Below are positions 1 to 6,729 of a stretch of DNA of 7,699 nucleotides, in pieces. Below the pieces are notes generated by a model, which saw only the letters and a program-made list of their open reading frames with translations, was not told the DNA's origin and ran no database searches. Source of the DNA: VBAS01 sp035292525 (GTDB lineage: Bacteria > Bacteroidota > Bacteroidia > Chitinophagales > Chitinophagaceae); the NCBI GenBank assembly GCA_035292525.1, contig DATDPZ010000276.1, positions 1 through 7,699 of the forward strand, given 5' to 3'. Within the stretch, counting starts at the first letter, position 1. Every line of letters starts with the position of its first letter. The position numbers were made by a program, and so were the translations under genes.

Positions 1-1981
1 TTTCCGTTTCCCCTGTTTTATAATTTGAATAATCAACCTGGAAAAGATTCTCCAGTGTCTGGTCAACGGCTTTAAAATTTTTCTGTACTACTTCTTCTCC
101 TTTGCGGCCATAGGTTTTTTTAATCGCCTCTTTTATGTAACGTATAGCTTCTTCTTTTGGCATGACTCCGGAGATAGCAAAAAAGCAGGTTTGCAAAATG
201 GAATTGATGCGGGAACCCATGCCCGTTTCTTTGGCCACTTTGGAGGCATTGATCACATAAAATTTTATCTTTTTCCGGAAAATTTCTTCCTGCACATGCT
301 TTGGCAAATGCAGCCATACCTCTTCAGTAGAGTAAGGTGTATTTAATAAGAAGGTGGCTCCTTCTTCAGCATCCTTGAATACATCATACTTTTTCAGATA
401 ATTGAAATGGTGGCAGGCAATGAAATTAGCTGAGTTAATCAGATAGGTAGAGCGGATTGGGTTTTCACTGAAACGCAGATGTGATACCGTGAGTGAACCT
501 GATTTTTTAGAATCATAAACAAAATAACCCTGCACATAATTTTCCGTTATCTCTCCCACAATTTTGATAGTGTTCTTATTGGCGCTTACGGTACCATCTG
601 CACCAAGCCCAAAGAATAAGCCGCGGAAATAATGCTGGTGTTCGAGTGAAAACTCTTTATCCCAGTCAAGGCTGGTATGAGTTACATCATCATCAATGCC
701 GATGGTGAAATTATTTTTGGGAGTCACTTTTTTTAACTCATCAAACACGGCTTTGGCCATGCCAGCATTAAATTCTTTTGAAGCCAGGCCATAGCGGCCG
801 CCAATCACTTTCGGCATTTTATATTCCCAATCATTGTGCAGGGCATTGATGACATCCATATACAGTGGTTCGCCAATAGCGCCGGGTTCTTTACACCGGT
901 CCAATACGGCAATTCTTTTTACGGTTGGCGGAATGGCATCCATAAAATGTTTGATGGAGAAAGGACGGAACAGGTGCACATTAATATAACCTGCCTTCTC
1001 ACCACGGTCATTGAGATAATCTGTGACTTCATGCACAGGGCCATAACCCGAACCCATAATGATGATGATGTGTTCTGCTTCAGGATGACCGTAATAATCA
1101 AATAATTTATAAGAACGACCTGTAAGACGTTCAAATTTTTTCATGGTTTCTTCCATGATTTCAGGTAGATGTTTATAATATTTATTACATGCTTCGCGGC
1201 TCTGGAAAAAAACATCCGGATTTTGTGCGGTGCCCCTGACAAATGGATTCGCCGGGTTCAATGCACGGTGACGATGTTCATTAATGGCCTGCTCATCGAT
1301 CATGCTGAGAATAACTTCATCGGGAATTACAGACACCCGGTTCAGTTCATGTGAAGTGCGGAATCCGTCAAAAATATTTAAGAATGGAATTTTTGATTTC
1401 AAAGTTGTTGCTGTTGCCATCAAAGCCATATCCATTGCCTGCTGCGGATTGCTGCCAAATAACTGTGCAAAACCGGTGGATCTTGTTGCCATCACATCAC
1501 TATGATCGCCAAAGATGGATAAGGCATGCGTGGCGATGGCCCTGGCTGCAATATGAAAAACGGCCGGCGTTAATTCTCCGGCAATTTTATACATGTTGGG
1601 GATCATCAGCAACAATCCCTGTGAACAGGTGAAGGTAGATGCCAATGCCCCTCCCTGCAAAGCTCCGTGAATAGCACCGGCGGCACCAGCCTCACTTTGC
1701 ATTTCAATTATTTTAGGAATTTCACCGAAAATATTTTTTATGTTGTTACTGCTCCATTCATCGGCCCATTCGCCCATAGTGGATGATGGAGTGATTGGGT
1801 AAATGGCACAAACCTCGCTGGTTTTATAAGCGATGTAAGCAGCGGCTTCGTTTCCATCCATGATGTCCGCCCGCCCGCCCGTGCCTGTACGGACAGGGAT
1901 GACCTGGTCAGACGGGGAAAATGTTTGAATATTCTTTGGTATTGATTGCCTGGTAACAGAACCCGGTAACTTAGTTTCCAT
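1..1981 (-). CDS. nifJ: Pyruvate:ferredoxin (flavodoxin) oxidoreductase, N-terminal part (runs off left edge)
   Basis: The enzyme converts pyruvate and CoA to acetyl-CoA and CO2, reducing ferredoxin or flavodoxin, in the cytoplasm. The frame is open from the ATG at 1981 to the window edge: 660 codons of a family usually near 1,180-1,200 residues. Domain I starts at DGNEAAAYIAYKTSEV (residue 42 on). It has YPITPSS with Thr64, MQSEAGA with Glu97 and AARAMATHA with Arg147, matching Thr31, Glu64 and Arg114 of the Desulfovibrio africanus enzyme from memory. Next come RGTAQNPDVFFQ, the LDRCKEPGA region and the gamma-domain signature GLGADGTVSANKN. The ferredoxin and TPP-pyrophosphate domains lie outside the window. 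About 34 residues precede DGN beyond the D. africanus start, including a GC-rich stretch (residues 27-39). ATG at 1861 (Met41) is a possible alternative start. The gene follows the sulfur gene run after 120 nt and is probably transcribed separately. Confidence 0.95.
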   Translation of the reverse strand, partial: METKLPGSVTRQSIPKNIQTFSPSDQVIPVRTGTGGRADIMDGNEAAAYIAYKTSEVCAIYPITPSSTMGEWADEWSSNNIKNIFGEIPKIIEMQSEAGAAGAIHGALQGGALASTFTCSQGLLLMIPNMYKIAGELTPAVFHIAARAIATHALSIFGDHSDVMATRSTGFAQLFGSNPQQAMDMALMATATTLKSKIPFLNIFDGFRTSHELNRVSVIPDEVILSMIDEQAINEHRHRALNPANPFVRGTAQNPDVFFQSREACNKYYKHLPEIMEETMKKFERLTGRSYKLFDYYGHPEAEHIIIIMGSGYGPVHEVTDYLNDRGEKAGYINVHLFRPFSIKHFMDAIPPTVKRIAVLDRCKEPGAIGEPLYMDVINALHNDWEYKMPKVIGGRYGLASKEFNAGMAKAVFDELKKVTPKNNFTIGIDDDVTHTSLDWDKEFSLEHQHYFRGLFFGLGADGTVSANKNTIKIVGEITENYVQGYFVYDSKKSGSLTVSHLRFSENPIRSTYLINSANFIACHHFNYLKKYDVFKDAEEGATFLLNTPYSTEEVWLHLPKHVQEEIFRKKIKFYVINASKVAKETGMGSRINSILQTCFFAISGVMPKEEAIRYIKEAIKKTYGRKGEEVVQKNFKAVDQTLENLFQVDYSNYKTGETE
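1862..1903. repeat. GC-rich palindrome-containing element in the nifJ 5' region
   Basis: The stretch 1866-1899 is 26/34 G+C, far above the flanking gene. It contains tandem CCCG units (about 1867-1881), CCTGT/ACAGG arms at 1884-1888 and 1893-1897, and GTCCG/CGGAC at 1865-1869 and 1890-1894. Read as nifJ codons it encodes VIPVRTGTGGRAD, a low-complexity linker with no counterpart I know in the family, placed just before the conserved IMDGNEAAA. It resembles the short GC-rich palindromic repeats dispersed in Bacteroidota genomes (memory, not searched). If nifJ starts at Met41 the element would lie in the leader instead of the protein. Confidence 0.5.
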
Positions 1982-2101
1982 TTCAGCATTTTTGAGATTA
2001 AAAAATAACACTGAAATTAGAAGGAAACTATTTTATTAAAGATGAGATAAATCAGGCCGAAAGCTGATTGATATAGTTTTTTAGCCTTTAAAGATGAGTA
2101 T
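1982..2101. other. Intergenic gap between the sulfur gene run and nifJ
   Basis: The 120-nt gap is AT-rich. An 11-nt direct repeat, TTAAAGATGAG, occurs on the plus strand at 2036-2046 and 2088-2098, 52 nt apart; transcripts of this direction would read CTCATCTTTAA twice. A weak hairpin lies between the copies. I see no convincing TAnnTTTG box for nifJ here, so its promoter remains unplaced. Confidence 0.5.
2050..2069 (-). terminator. Weak hairpin, possible end of the sulfur gene transcript
   Basis: AATCAG (2050-2055) pairs with CTGATT (2064-2069), and an inner C-G pair closes a GAAA loop after a two-base bulge. It lies 33 nt past the stop codon of the last gene of the run. On the minus strand no clean U-tract follows; the T6 tract lies on the plus-strand side (2077-2082). 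A terminator role is therefore only tentative. Confidence 0.25.
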
Positions 2102-2431
2102 TTAGGTGAACCAGCCTGTTGTTCCTCCACAAAGCCAGCCCGAATTAAATCCGTTTTGTCTTAACCAATCTGCTGCCTGTGCAGAACGGCCTCCGCCTTT
2201 TTTGCAGGCGGTAACAATAATTGATTCTTTAGAAAACTCTTTAGAACGGTTTTCCAATTCATATAACGAAATATTGACGGCTGCGGGAATATGTTCATCT
2301 GTATATTCTTCAGATGATCTGACATCAATGATTAAAACTTTTTCAGGTGATTGCTGCAAAAGTCTTTTCAATTCTTCCCTTGCAATGCAGCCGATGGCTA
2401 TCGGCTCCTGTGTTTTCAGTTGTTCCATCAT
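2102..2431 (-). CDS. Cytoplasmic rhodanese-like sulfurtransferase
   Basis: This 109-residue single-domain rhodanese has no signal peptide or membrane segment. Visible family features are IAREELKRLL (residues 16-25), the VLIIDVRSSEEY strand and turn (32-43), HIPAAVNISL (48-56), and the active loop TACKKGGGRSA with the presumed nucleophile Cys76. Cys15 and Cys101 are further cysteines. The family moves sulfane sulfur through a Cys persulfide, here plausibly sulfur made by the flavoprotein upstream. The loop from Cys76 to Arg82 is C-x5-R, one residue longer than in classical sulfurtransferases. The start is one of two adjacent ATGs (2431 or 2428); a later start would cut into the domain. The first ATG lies inside the 3' end of the MFS frame, an 89-nt overlap. 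It is the last gene of the run. Confidence 0.9.
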   Translation of the reverse strand: MMEQLKTQEPIAIGCIAREELKRLLQQSPEKVLIIDVRSSEEYTDEHIPAAVNISLYELENRSKEFSKESIIVTACKKGGGRSAQAADWLRQNGFNSGWLCGGTTGWFT

Positions 2432-3689
2432 TTTTTATTTTTTTTGTTATCCAGTTCCAGACTTTTACAGAATAATCATCGGGGCATCTCATTCTGTAGA
2501 ATATTATCATAGCTGAACTAATGGTGAGTAACCCGATGATAAAAATGGAAGCATTGATGCCGAGGGTATCTGCAATAACACCGGTGAGAAAGGCCCCGAT
2601 TGCATAGCCGGAATCTCTCCAAAAACGGAATATACCCAGGCTATGTGCCCTGTCGGAAGGATGTGTGTTTTCGGCAACTGTAGCAAGAAAAGTGGGATAT
2701 ACCAGTGCCGTGCCGATACCAAGTATTGAAGAAAGAATTATAAAGTGTGCCATTGATTGAGCAAAGAGTAAAACAATTAATGCCATTCCCTGTAAAAACA
2801 TACCAAGAAAGAGTAAATCTTTTTTGCAGAAATAATCAGCCATTCTTCCTGTAAAGAGCTGACCTATGCCCCATACAGCAGGATATATTGCCGTAACAAT
2901 TCCTATTTCAGCAATGGAGAAACCTTTTGAAGCAAGCAGGATAGGAAAAATTCCCCAGGCCATTCCATCATTGAGGTTATTGATTAACCCTGCCTGTGTT
3001 ACTGAACCAAGATTTTTATTTTTCCAGGTGGTTTCCCAAAAAATGTTTTTGAGTTTTGGAATTATACTGGTTGTTGTTTCCTGTGCAATATGATGTTTAG
3101 TGTCCTTTACAAATAACCAACTACTTAAAAATCCTGCCAGGGATAATGCAATGCCAATATAAAACGGGTAAGGCCGAAGACCATATTCAGAAGCAATCCA
3201 GCCGGTAAGAAAAGCAACAAGAGCTACCGCCAGGTATCCTGCAAATTCATTTAAACCCATGGCAAAGCCTCTTTGCTTTTCTCCTACCAGATCAATTTTC
3301 ATAACCACCGTACTGCTCCAGGTTAAACCCTGGTTGATGCCCAGCAAAATATTGGCCGCTACAATCCAGTTCCAGTTATCTGCATACATCAGCACAAAAG
3401 GAACAGGAATTCCGATTAACCAGCCGATAGTGAGTAAATTTTTTCTCCCGATTTTATTTGCCCATACCCCGGTAAAATAATTGGTGAGGGCTTTTACAAT
3501 TCCGAAAACAATGATAAAAGAAAGAATCGCTGTTTTGGCCGCTATGTGAAATTCAACCTCAGCAATCCGTGGTAAAATACTTCTTTCCAACCCGATCATG
3601 CCACCGACAAATGCATTGATGATGACGAGTAAAGTGAACTGCCGCCAGTTTTCTTTTAATCCTAATTTTACCAGTTTAGTCATGAACAT
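2343..3689 (-). CDS. MFS transporter, C-terminus extended through an A8 tract
   Basis: This is an inner-membrane major facilitator protein of 448 residues in this reading. Around twelve hydrophobic helices can be followed from about residue 18 to 398, with a polar central loop at about 195-227. Loop 2-3 carries motif A, GVWANKIGRK (residues 74-83); a related GRMADYFCKK lies at 281-290 in the second half. The substrate is unknown; the context suggests a sulfur-containing anion or export of a sulfur product, but this is inference. ATG at 3689 or 3683 could start it, 5 or 11 nt after the DsrE stop. After residue 410 the sequence is not typical of the family: the frame passes through A8 (2445-2438) and reads 28 residues inside the next gene. 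A one-base shift in that tract would stop it at 420 residues. Confidence 0.88.
   Translation of the reverse strand: MFMTKLVKLGLKENWRQFTLLVIINAFVGGMIGLERSILPRIAEVEFHIAAKTAILSFIIVFGIVKALTNYFTGVWANKIGRKNLLTIGWLIGIPVPFVLMYADNWNWIVAANILLGINQGLTWSSTVVMKIDLVGEKQRGFAMGLNEFAGYLAVALVAFLTGWIASEYGLRPYPFYIGIALSLAGFLSSWLFVKDTKHHIAQETTTSIIPKLKNIFWETTWKNKNLGSVTQAGLINNLNDGMAWGIFPILLASKGFSIAEIGIVTAIYPAVWGIGQLFTGRMADYFCKKDLLFLGMFLQGMALIVLLFAQSMAHFIILSSILGIGTALVYPTFLATVAENTHPSDRAHSLGIFRFWRDSGYAIGAFLTGVIADTLGINASIFIIGLLTISSAMIIFYRMRCPDDYSVKVWNWITKKIKNDGTTENTGADSHRLHCKGRIEKTFAAIT
2428..2445 (-). other. A8-T-A6 slippery tract at the MFS/rhodanese junction
   Basis: On the coding strand, eight A (2445-2438), one T and six A (2436-2431) lead into ATGATGG. 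In the MFS frame this reads ACA AAA AAA ATA AAA AAT GAT. With one extra A, or a -1 slip after AAA AAA, it would read AAT AAA AAA TGA, ending at 2428 and giving a four-base ATGA overlap with the first rhodanese ATG. A8 tracts are known sites of polymerase slippage, and also of indel mutation and sequencing error. Confidence 0.5.
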
Positions 3690-3694
3690 TCATG

Positions 3695-4048
3695 TTAGAA
3701 AGTGAGCACCTTGTCGCAGTCAATTACCCATTGTGTGAGTTCGGGCATATTGCTGACCTCTGCACCCTCAATAAGTTGAACGTTTTTTAATCCTCTTGCC
3801 TCAGCGCAGCTTCCGCATATTTTCACTTTTGTTCCTTTATTCAATGACAACTTCAACATTCTTTCAATGTTGTAGTAACCGTTGGGAGTTGTTTGATTTG
3901 CTATTGCACAATTGACGGCATCTGCCATCAGAAAAATCCTGACTTCCGTTTCCGGATGTTCTTTGTTTAACTGATTGGCTATGCGTAAAGCGTTATATGC
4001 TTTCTCTGAGCCGTAGGGTGCTTCATTGATGATGAATAAGATTTTCAT
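3695..4048 (-). CDS. DsrE/DsrF-like sulfur-relay family protein
   Basis: This 117-residue soluble protein has the fold signature of the DsrE/TusD family: an N-terminal strand MKILFIINEAPYGSEKAYNA, a central RIFLMADAVNCAIA (residues 37-50) and KVKICGSCAEARG (74-86). Cys47, Cys78 and Cys81 are visible, the last two as a CGSC pair; Cys111 is near the end. Relatives bind sulfur as persulfide on a conserved cysteine and hand it between partner proteins. No signal peptide is seen, so it should act in the cytoplasm. It starts at ATG 4048, two bases after the stop of the haem protein gene, and ends 5 nt before the first MFS start, so co-transcription is very likely. Its partner is unknown; I see no TusB- or DsrF-like companion in the window. 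Confidence 0.85.
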   Translation of the reverse strand: MKILFIINEAPYGSEKAYNALRIANQLNKEHPETEVRIFLMADAVNCAIANQTTPNGYYNIERMLKLSLNKGTKVKICGSCAEARGLKNVQLIEGAEVSNMPELTQWVIDCDKVLTF

Positions 4049-4050
4049 GT

Positions 4051-4728
4051 TTATTTGATTTTCAACATTACTTTTTTCTCAAAATAATTTCCAAACATTC
4101 CTTCTTTTGCGTTGCCTTTCCAGCTTTCACCTTTTGTCAACATCACCTGCAATTGTATTTCTGTATCTTTTGCACTGCTTAATGGCTGGATAGTCATAGG
4201 CAAACTTGTAATATCTGCATCTTCATAGCCCGGAAGCTTATCCCCAACCACACGACAGGACATAGGAAGATTTACATCCCAACCGGGTGCAAATTTTGAA
4301 AGTGAATGTGTCCCAATAGTTGCAGGGTCAATATAAAGCCATGCATTACGGTAAGGAACAGAAGCAGTATTGTCTTTTTTTATTCCGATTACTGTCAGCA
4401 CAGTTTTTTGTTCCCATCTGTTTGTTTCAATCAGAAAAGTACCGTCAGGTTGCTTCATTGATTTTTTTGTTTCCATATCCAGGATGTCAATAATCGTTTT
4501 ACTGTCTTCTGTCCACGGTCCATTGTTTACATGACAGCTCATACAGTTTTTTGAATTACTCAAAATGCCTACTGCGGGCGGATAGGCGTTGGCTGCACTT
4601 ATTCCAAACGATGACGAGGTGTGGGATTCCCTGAATTCAGCATGAAAAATATTTTCCTTATTCATTAATGAGTTAAATGTAACAATAACAAAAAAAATAA
4701 AACCCAGGATGATGATTTTTGTTTTCAT
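4051..4728 (-). CDS. Exported single-haem c-type protein (CMSCH), family not recognised
   Basis: The protein has 225 residues from ATG 4728. A hydrophobic segment at residues 4-20 indicates export as a signal peptide or membrane anchor. One haem c site, CMSCH (Cys62, Cys65, His66), follows AVGILSNSKN; a distal ligand is not obvious, but Met91, Met156 and Met178 are candidates. The rest, about 105-225, looks like a beta-rich domain (KTVLTVIGI, NAWLYIDPATIGTHS, WDVNLPMSCRVVGDK, EIQLQVMLTKG, YFEKKVMLKIK) that I cannot assign. An upstream in-frame TTG at 4767 exists but overlaps the preceding gene by 35 nt and puts a polar stretch before the signal; ATG 4728 leaves a 4-nt gap and a normal signal start. 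Placed among sulfur genes, it may accept electrons or bind a sulfur compound in the periplasm; this is inference. Confidence 0.8.
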   Translation of the reverse strand: MKTKIIILGFIFFVIVTFNSLMNKENIFHAEFRESHTSSSFGISAANAYPPAVGILSNSKNCMSCHVNNGPWTEDSKTIIDILDMETKKSMKQPDGTFLIETNRWEQKTVLTVIGIKKDNTASVPYRNAWLYIDPATIGTHSLSKFAPGWDVNLPMSCRVVGDKLPGYEDADITSLPMTIQPLSSAKDTEIQLQVMLTKGESWKGNAKEGMFGNYFEKKVMLKIK

Positions 4729-4732
4729 AATT

Positions 4733-5191
4733 TTAACTTTTAATTGCTTTAGGATAACCTTTGTCAATCCAATCTGCTTTTATGTTCTTTGGAAGATTAA
4801 GAAGTTGATGTTGAGTGAACTTCATTTTATTTAACAGACTGAATGCAGGGCGAATATTAGGACAATCTCTAAATGGACAACAACCACAGTAAATAACAAT
4901 CCATGTATTTTTGGGGAGTTTTGAAAGTTTTAGTTTCAGATTTTTCAAATTGCCTTTTTCTTTTGCAGCGCCAATGTCAATGGAGCCTTTAACAATGGCA
5001 CCGGGACCAATGCTGAAAATAACCGGTTGTTTGATCCCGGGATTATTAATAATTGCTGCCAGTTCTGCCAGTGGCATCAATTGATTTTCTTTCCAGGGTT
5101 CATCACCGGTTTTTTGTTCAAAGCTGCTGAAAGAGATTATAATTCCAAATAAGATAATTAATGTCAATGGTAAAATTTTTTTTGTTCTCAT
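4733..5191 (-). CDS. Exported rhodanese-like protein with Cys-rich CGCCPFRDCP site
   Basis: The protein has 152 residues. MRTKK plus a hydrophobic run at residues 6-23 form a signal peptide or anchor, so the domain should sit in the periplasm. The mature part begins EPWKENQLMPLAELAAIINN and continues with PVIFSIGPGAIVKGSIDIGAA (a modified rhodanese DVR/HIPGA region that lacks the usual Asp-Val-Arg). It ends with WIVIYCGCCPFRDCPNIRPA, where Cys102 takes the place of the rhodanese nucleophile and Cys104, Cys105 and Cys110 are close by, then ADWIDKGYP. Similar proteins occur in Bacteroidota next to cytochrome genes (memory). The four cysteines could carry sulfur, form disulfides or bind a metal. 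It lies 15 nt after the flavoprotein gene and 4 nt before the haem protein gene. Confidence 0.82.
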   Translation of the reverse strand: MRTKKILPLTLIILFGIIISFSSFEQKTGDEPWKENQLMPLAELAAIINNPGIKQPVIFSIGPGAIVKGSIDIGAAKEKGNLKNLKLKLSKLPKNTWIVIYCGCCPFRDCPNIRPAFSLLNKMKFTQHQLLNLPKNIKADWIDKGYPKAIKS

Positions 5192-5206
5192 ATCTGATTT
5201 TTGTTT

Positions 5207-6391
5207 TTATTTACCAAACCAAAATTCAAAAATCCGTTCAAATTCATGTTTGGCTTTTCGTACCTCAGGGGATGGGGTTTCCAGGTTTATCCAGGGTGCA
5301 GGATACGCATAGAAATCTCCTGAACCTTCGGCTGCCATTCCATCACCCACATCCACATAACAAATTCCCCTGCCATTAAATAACGCTGAATGTTTCTCTC
5401 CCCTGATTTGTGCTGCAATGTTTCTGGCAACAATATGCGCCTGGTCTTCCGCAAAAACTCCTGCTTTTGGAAGCATCATACCATTCAAAAGCCGGATAGC
5501 CGCATTATCACCGATGGCATATACCTGCGGATAACAGGTTGTAAGTTCATCTACATTCTCCAACAGTTGCATGGTTTGGGGATGAACAGGAATGTATCCT
5601 GAAGAATCCGCTAATCCTGAATCTGCAATTGATTTGGGTGCACCATGAGGCGGAACCGCAATCAGTAAATCATATTCTGACACTGCATTGTTTGAAAAGA
5701 AAATTTTTTTCGATTCACCGTCAATTTTTGTAACACTGTGTTCAGGGTAATAATTGATGTTGCGGTCCTTTAATATCTGGCAAAACGTTTCCCCTATCTG
5801 AGGTCCGGCAACAGGCATGGGTTGTTTTTCTGGTGTGTAAATTGAAATCTCAATTTCCTGCCGCACTCCTCTTTGTCTCATAAACCATTCTGTTAACATG
5901 GCTCCTTCATAAGGTGCAGGAGGACAGCGGAACGGAGTACGGGTAATTAAAAATGTTATTTTGCCTTTTTTGAAATTTTCCAACTTCTGGTGAATAGCAA
6001 AAGCAGCTTTAGTATCATAAAGATTAAGTGATGATTCAGAAAAACCGGGAATGCTTTCGGGATACAATTCAGCACCCATTGCAATTATTAAATAATCGGC
6101 TTGCAGGGTTTGAGCGTTGGTATAAACAGTCCTAGTTTCCGGATTGATGCTGACGACTTCCTCATTGATGATTTCTATATCCTTCCTCAGAAGATTTTTC
6201 ATAGGACTTTCAACATCCTTCAAATCAGGCTTTTCTCCAATAATAACCCGCAGGAACGAAGGATAGAAAACAAAAGATTTCCTTTTTTCAATGACTACTA
6301 CCCGGTAATCTTTTGGAACTTGTCCAAGTAAAGCATGAGCAGCCGTCAATCCGCCCCATCCGCCTCCCAATATTAAAATGGTTTTGCTCAT
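5207..6391 (-). CDS. Sulfide:quinone oxidoreductase-like FAD flavoprotein
   Basis: The protein has 394 residues and belongs to the SQR / flavocytochrome c sulfide dehydrogenase-like branch of two-dinucleotide-binding flavoproteins. It would oxidise sulfide to sulfane sulfur and pass electrons to quinone at the cytoplasmic membrane face. The FAD-binding start is ILGGGWGGLTAAHALL (residues 7-22) with the acidic strand end VVVIEKR; FYPSFLRVI, YLIIAMGAE (100-108) and the second FAD contact VYAIGDNAA (290-298) follow. The two SQR redox cysteines have good candidates: Cys156 in RTPFRCPPAPYE and Cys344 in GRGICYVDVGDG. I see no cysteine near 126 to match the third one of type I SQR. The C-terminal HEFERIFEFWFGK is amphipathic and could touch the membrane. 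It starts 10 nt after the ArsR stop. A related NADH dehydrogenase is less likely because both cysteines are kept. Confidence 0.88.
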   Translation of the reverse strand: MSKTILILGGGWGGLTAAHALLGQVPKDYRVVVIEKRKSFVFYPSFLRVIIGEKPDLKDVESPMKNLLRKDIEIINEEVVSINPETRTVYTNAQTLQADYLIIAMGAELYPESIPGFSESSLNLYDTKAAFAIHQKLENFKKGKITFLITRTPFRCPPAPYEGAMLTEWFMRQRGVRQEIEISIYTPEKQPMPVAGPQIGETFCQILKDRNINYYPEHSVTKIDGESKKIFFSNNAVSEYDLLIAVPPHGAPKSIADSGLADSSGYIPVHPQTMQLLENVDELTTCYPQVYAIGDNAAIRLLNGMMLPKAGVFAEDQAHIVARNIAAQIRGEKHSALFNGRGICYVDVGDGMAAEGSGDFYAYPAPWINLETPSPEVRKAKHEFERIFEFWFGK

Positions 6392-6401
6392 ATAGAAAAA
6401 A

Positions 6402-6722
6402 TTACATTTTTTCGAGAATTGTTTTGTGCTTTTTGAGATAGTCTATCAGCACCTCACGCATCAGGGCACAGGCTTTTGCCACTTTAGGTGAGGAAAGTTT
6501 GAAATACACATTCAATCCTTCTTTTCGCTGGTGAAGAATTCCTTTGCTTACCATTACGGATAGGTGTTGAGATAATGTAGATTTTAAACCTTCTGTTTCA
6601 GCAAGAATATCAGAGAAACAAAGTTCATTGTCCTGCAGGAGGTCAATGATCTGAATGCGAAGTGGGTTGCCCAGAGCTTTGCAAACTTCAGCATGGAGTT
6701 TGTAAATGGAGTTATCGGCCAT
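6402..6722 (-). CDS. ArsR/SmtB-family winged-helix repressor
   Basis: The regulator has 106 residues. The ArsR core is clear: CKALGNPLRIQIIDLLQ (residues 14-30), ELCFSDILAETEG, the recognition region STLSQHLSVMVSKGIL (48-63), the wing HQRKEGLNVYFKL and a C-terminal dimerisation helix. Members release DNA on binding metal or on cysteine modification; some (BigR, SqrR) sense persulfide through two cysteines. Here Cys14, Cys35 and Cys85 are available. By eye they do not sit in the same places as the BigR/SqrR pair, so the sensing chemistry is open. It is the first gene of the run, with a palindrome over its promoter 8 nt upstream of the ATG, which suggests autorepression together with the sulfur genes. 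The ATG at 6722 is the only sensible start. Confidence 0.93.
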   Translation of the reverse strand: MADNSIYKLHAEVCKALGNPLRIQIIDLLQDNELCFSDILAETEGLKSTLSQHLSVMVSKGILHQRKEGLNVYFKLSSPKVAKACALMREVLIDYLKKHKTILEKM

Positions 6723-6729
6723 AGTTTAA

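Noticed and set aside
836..1632. Several plus-strand frames of 61-93 codons
   Set aside because: They are all antisense to nifJ, whose minus-strand frame is open and conserved throughout.
1738..1989. Minus-strand frame of 83 codons at the nifJ start
   Set aside because: It is in another frame from nifJ; the nifJ frame carries YPITPSS and the other PFOR motifs.
2106..2516. Plus-strand frame of 136 codons
   Set aside because: It is antisense to the rhodanese and MFS genes, whose minus-strand frames carry clear family motifs.
4729..4767. N-terminal extension of the haem protein from TTG 4767
   Set aside because: It overlaps the preceding gene and puts polar residues before the signal segment; ATG 4728 fits the operon spacing better.
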